Position numbers and translations under genes: made by a program. The notes under the pieces were generated by a model. The model had not been told where the DNA came from, did no database searches, and saw only the letters and a list, made by a program, of their open reading frames with translations. This document shows positions 15,334-16,540 of a DNA stretch of 16,540 nucleotides, piece by piece. Positions within the stretch are counted from its first letter, which is position 1. Each line of letters opens with the position of its first letter. Location of the stretch: NCBI GenBank assembly GCA_044234625.1, contig JBIIIP010000067.1:1-16540 (forward strand), written 5' to 3'. The DNA is from CACORA01 sp044234625 (GTDB taxonomy: Bacteria; Planctomycetota; Planctomycetia; Pirellulales; UBA1268).

Positions 15334-15363
15334 TTCCGAGGTGGCCGGCAGCGGTGCTATCGT
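15334..15363 (+). promoter_or_regulatory. Candidate extended -10 promoter of the second methyltransferase
   Basis: TTCCGA (15334-15339), 18 nt, TATCGT (15358-15363), with TGC directly before the -10 giving an extended -10 element. The start point would be near 15370, about 56 nt before the ATG at 15426. The -35 box is weak. Confidence 0.35.
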
Positions 15364-15413
15364 TCGCTTGGCGGCACGGTCCCGGGTTCGTGGAGCACCG
15401 GCTTCTGGCTGGC

Positions 15414-15417
15414 GAGG
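15414..15417 (+). promoter_or_regulatory. Ribosome binding site fixing the start at 15426
   Basis: GAGG lies 8 nt before the ATG at 15426. It favours this start over the in-frame ATG at 15300, which falls inside the terminator stem. Confidence 0.6.
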
Positions 15418-15425
15418 TCAATGCC

Positions 15426-16340
15426 ATGACGGCGAATGTTTCGGCTGGCCCCGCTTCCGGGCCCGTGATTCGACCCGAGGTGCTCTGGCCCGCTCGGCCC
15501 GATCTCCATGCGGCCGTGCCCTGGCGACCGGCCCCGCCCGGATACGCCGGCACGCCCCTGACGTCGAGCGTCTGCCGCTTCGACCAGCTCGATTCGCCCC
15601 GCTTTCGCAACTGGGCCACGCGGCTGGGCGAGCCGTGGAACCCGCACCGCAAGCTCTGGGAGTATTGCTTCGTCTGTAGTGCGCTCGAGGAGCGGGGCAT
15701 GCTCGCCCCCGGCCGCCGCGGCCTCGGCTTCGCCGTGGGCACGGAACCCCTGCCCGCGGTGTTTGCTTCGCTGGGCTGCACCATCGTGGCCTCCGACCTC
15801 CCCGGCGACGACAGCCGCGTGGCGCTGTGGTCGCCCTCGGCGCAGTGGGCCGAGGGCCTGGCGGCTCTGAATGCCCGCGGGCTTTGCGATGCGGAACTGT
15901 TTCGCGAGCGGGTTTCATTTCGCCCAGTCGACATGAACGACATTCCGGCCGATCTCGTCGGCTTCGACTTCACCTGGTCGAGCTGCTCCTTCGAGCACTG
16001 CGGCTCGATCGACCAGGGCCTGCGGTTCGTCCGCGAGCAGATGAAGTGCCTCGCACCCGGCGGGGTGGCGGTGCACACCACCGAGCTCAACCTCTCGAGC
16101 GACACGAGCACGCTGGAGGCCGGCCCGACCGTGATCTTCCGGCGGCCCGACATCGAGCGGGTCGTGGGCGAGCTCCGCGACGCCGGCCACGTGGTCGAGC
16201 CGCTCGACCTCTGGGTGGGCGATCACCGGATCGATGCCCACGTCGACCGCCCTCCCTACGAGCAGAAGGAGCACCTGCGGCTCGAGCTTGGCGGCTTCGT
16301 CACCACGTCGGTCGCGCTGATCGTGCGGCGTGGGGCCTGA
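15426..16340 (+). CDS. Class I SAM-dependent methyltransferase with VGTEPLP motif
   Basis: A 304-residue methyltransferase unlike the one at 2630-3232. GLGFAVGTEPLPAVFASLG (99-117) is an unusual motif I in which the glycine loop runs into Glu-Pro-Leu-Pro. IVASDLP (120-126) gives the acidic residue for the SAM ribose, and VDMNDIP (168-174) the adenine contact. FDFTWSSCSFEHCGSIDQGL (180-199) takes the place of motif IV, and CLAPGGVAVHTTELN (208-222) is the usual beta-5 strand. The N-terminal 95 residues (RFDQLDSPRFRNW, WNPHRKLWEYCFVC) are a lead helix region seen in methyltransferases of polysaccharide clusters. The acceptor is unknown; a sugar hydroxyl or carboxyl is plausible from context. 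The gene follows the terminator of the giant protein and ends 10 nt from the oppositely oriented partial GT gene. No signal peptide, so cytoplasmic. Confidence 0.88.
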   Translation: MTANVSAGPASGPVIRPEVLWPARPDLHAAVPWRPAPPGYAGTPLTSSVCRFDQLDSPRFRNWATRLGEPWNPHRKLWEYCFVCSALEERGMLAPGRRGLGFAVGTEPLPAVFASLGCTIVASDLPGDDSRVALWSPSAQWAEGLAALNARGLCDAELFRERVSFRPVDMNDIPADLVGFDFTWSSCSFEHCGSIDQGLRFVREQMKCLAPGGVAVHTTELNLSSDTSTLEAGPTVIFRRPDIERVVGELRDAGHVVEPLDLWVGDHRIDAHVDRPPYEQKEHLRLELGGFVTTSVALIVRRGA

Positions 16341-16350
16341 GACGGACTGC

Positions 16351-16540
16351 TCAGGGCGCGAGGAGCGACTGGTAGAGGCCGGCGTAGCCCTGGGCCGTCG
16401 CCCGCCACGAAAACGCCGCCGCCCGGGCCCGGGCCCGGGCCGGAGCGGCCTCGTCGTCGGCCCACCGCCCGACCCCCGCTTCGATGGCGGCCGCCATCGC
16501 CGGGCCGGCGAAGGAATCGAAATAGAAACCGGCATCGTCC
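16351..16540 (-). CDS. C-terminal end of a glycosyltransferase, probably GT4 (runs off right edge)
   Basis: Only the last 62 codons and the TGA are in the window. The reading frame gives GFYFDSFAG, then an Ala-rich helix with an ARARARAAAF tract, then FSWRATAQGYAGLYQSLLAP. The pattern F-S-W-x-x-x-A-x-x-Y-x-x-L-Y-x-x-L-L is how many family 4 glycosyltransferases finish, as the C-terminal helix crosses back to the N-terminal domain. The catalytic part is outside the window, so the family call is tentative. The ARARAR codons are a near-perfect CCCGGG hexamer repeat. Convergent with the methyltransferase, with 10 nt between stops and no visible terminator. Confidence 0.62.
   Translation of the reverse strand, partial: DDAGFYFDSFAGPAMAAAIEAGVGRWADDEAAPARARARAAAFSWRATAQGYAGLYQSLLAP
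16421..16441. repeat. CCCGGG hexamer repeat in a coding region
   Basis: A 21-bp tract made of about three and a half CCCGGG-type units encodes alternating Arg-Ala in the partial GT gene. It is self-complementary and prone to slip by whole hexamers, which would keep the frame. Confidence 0.6.

Noticed and set aside
15300..15425. Upstream in-frame start of the second methyltransferase at 15300
   Set aside because: It falls within the terminator stem of the previous gene; the ATG at 15426 has a proper GAGG site.

Overview
The window is GC-rich and gene-dense, and most likely comes from a planctomycete. The best evidence is the 1888-residue protein at 9598-15264. Near its N-terminus it carries a variant (LEQRRML) of the LEPR-XLL motif that marks large exported proteins in that phylum, followed by a long parallel beta-helix. 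Multi-module glycosyltransferases and monocistronic giant surface proteins also fit this group. Genus cannot be told from the sequence. No rRNA, tRNA, CRISPR array, transposase or phage gene was seen.

Layout from left to right. (1) A leftward pair: a flavin-dependent monooxygenase of Baeyer-Villiger type (2442-901), then a GT4 glycosyltransferase (882-1, cut by the left edge). (2) A rightward small class I methyltransferase (2630-3232), divergent from the monooxygenase; each gene has its own promoter. (3) A leftward operon: a coiled-coil protein (6396-5887), a GT4 glycosyltransferase with an extra C-terminal segment (5885-4335), and a GDP-mannose 4,6-dehydratase (4279-3245). (4) A rightward three-module glycosyltransferase, GT2-GT4-DUF4214-like (6598-9324). 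(5) The giant surface protein (9598-15264), with its own promoter and a strong intrinsic terminator (15291-15329). (6) A rightward methyltransferase of a different class I family (15426-16340). (7) The C-terminal end of another leftward glycosyltransferase (16540-16351).

Together this looks like a surface polysaccharide or protein-glycosylation locus. The dehydratase would supply a GDP-6-deoxyhexose. Four glycosyltransferase genes, holding at least five catalytic modules, would build glycans. Two unrelated methyltransferases would decorate sugars or lipids. The giant beta-helix protein is a candidate cell-surface partner or acceptor; that link rests on position only. No flippase, polymerase, chain-length regulator or initiating sugar transferase is in the window, so the locus extends beyond both edges.

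Points worth a second look: about twenty Gly-Glu-Asp tripeptides spread through the giant protein; two related beta-domains inserted into its helix; the GT2-GT4-DUF4214 fusion; a GT4 with what looks like a fragment of a second GT; a BVMO-like enzyme in a sugar locus; five candidate promoters that all have an 18-nt spacer; and G-tracts placed in a promoter spacer and in a methyltransferase SAM loop.
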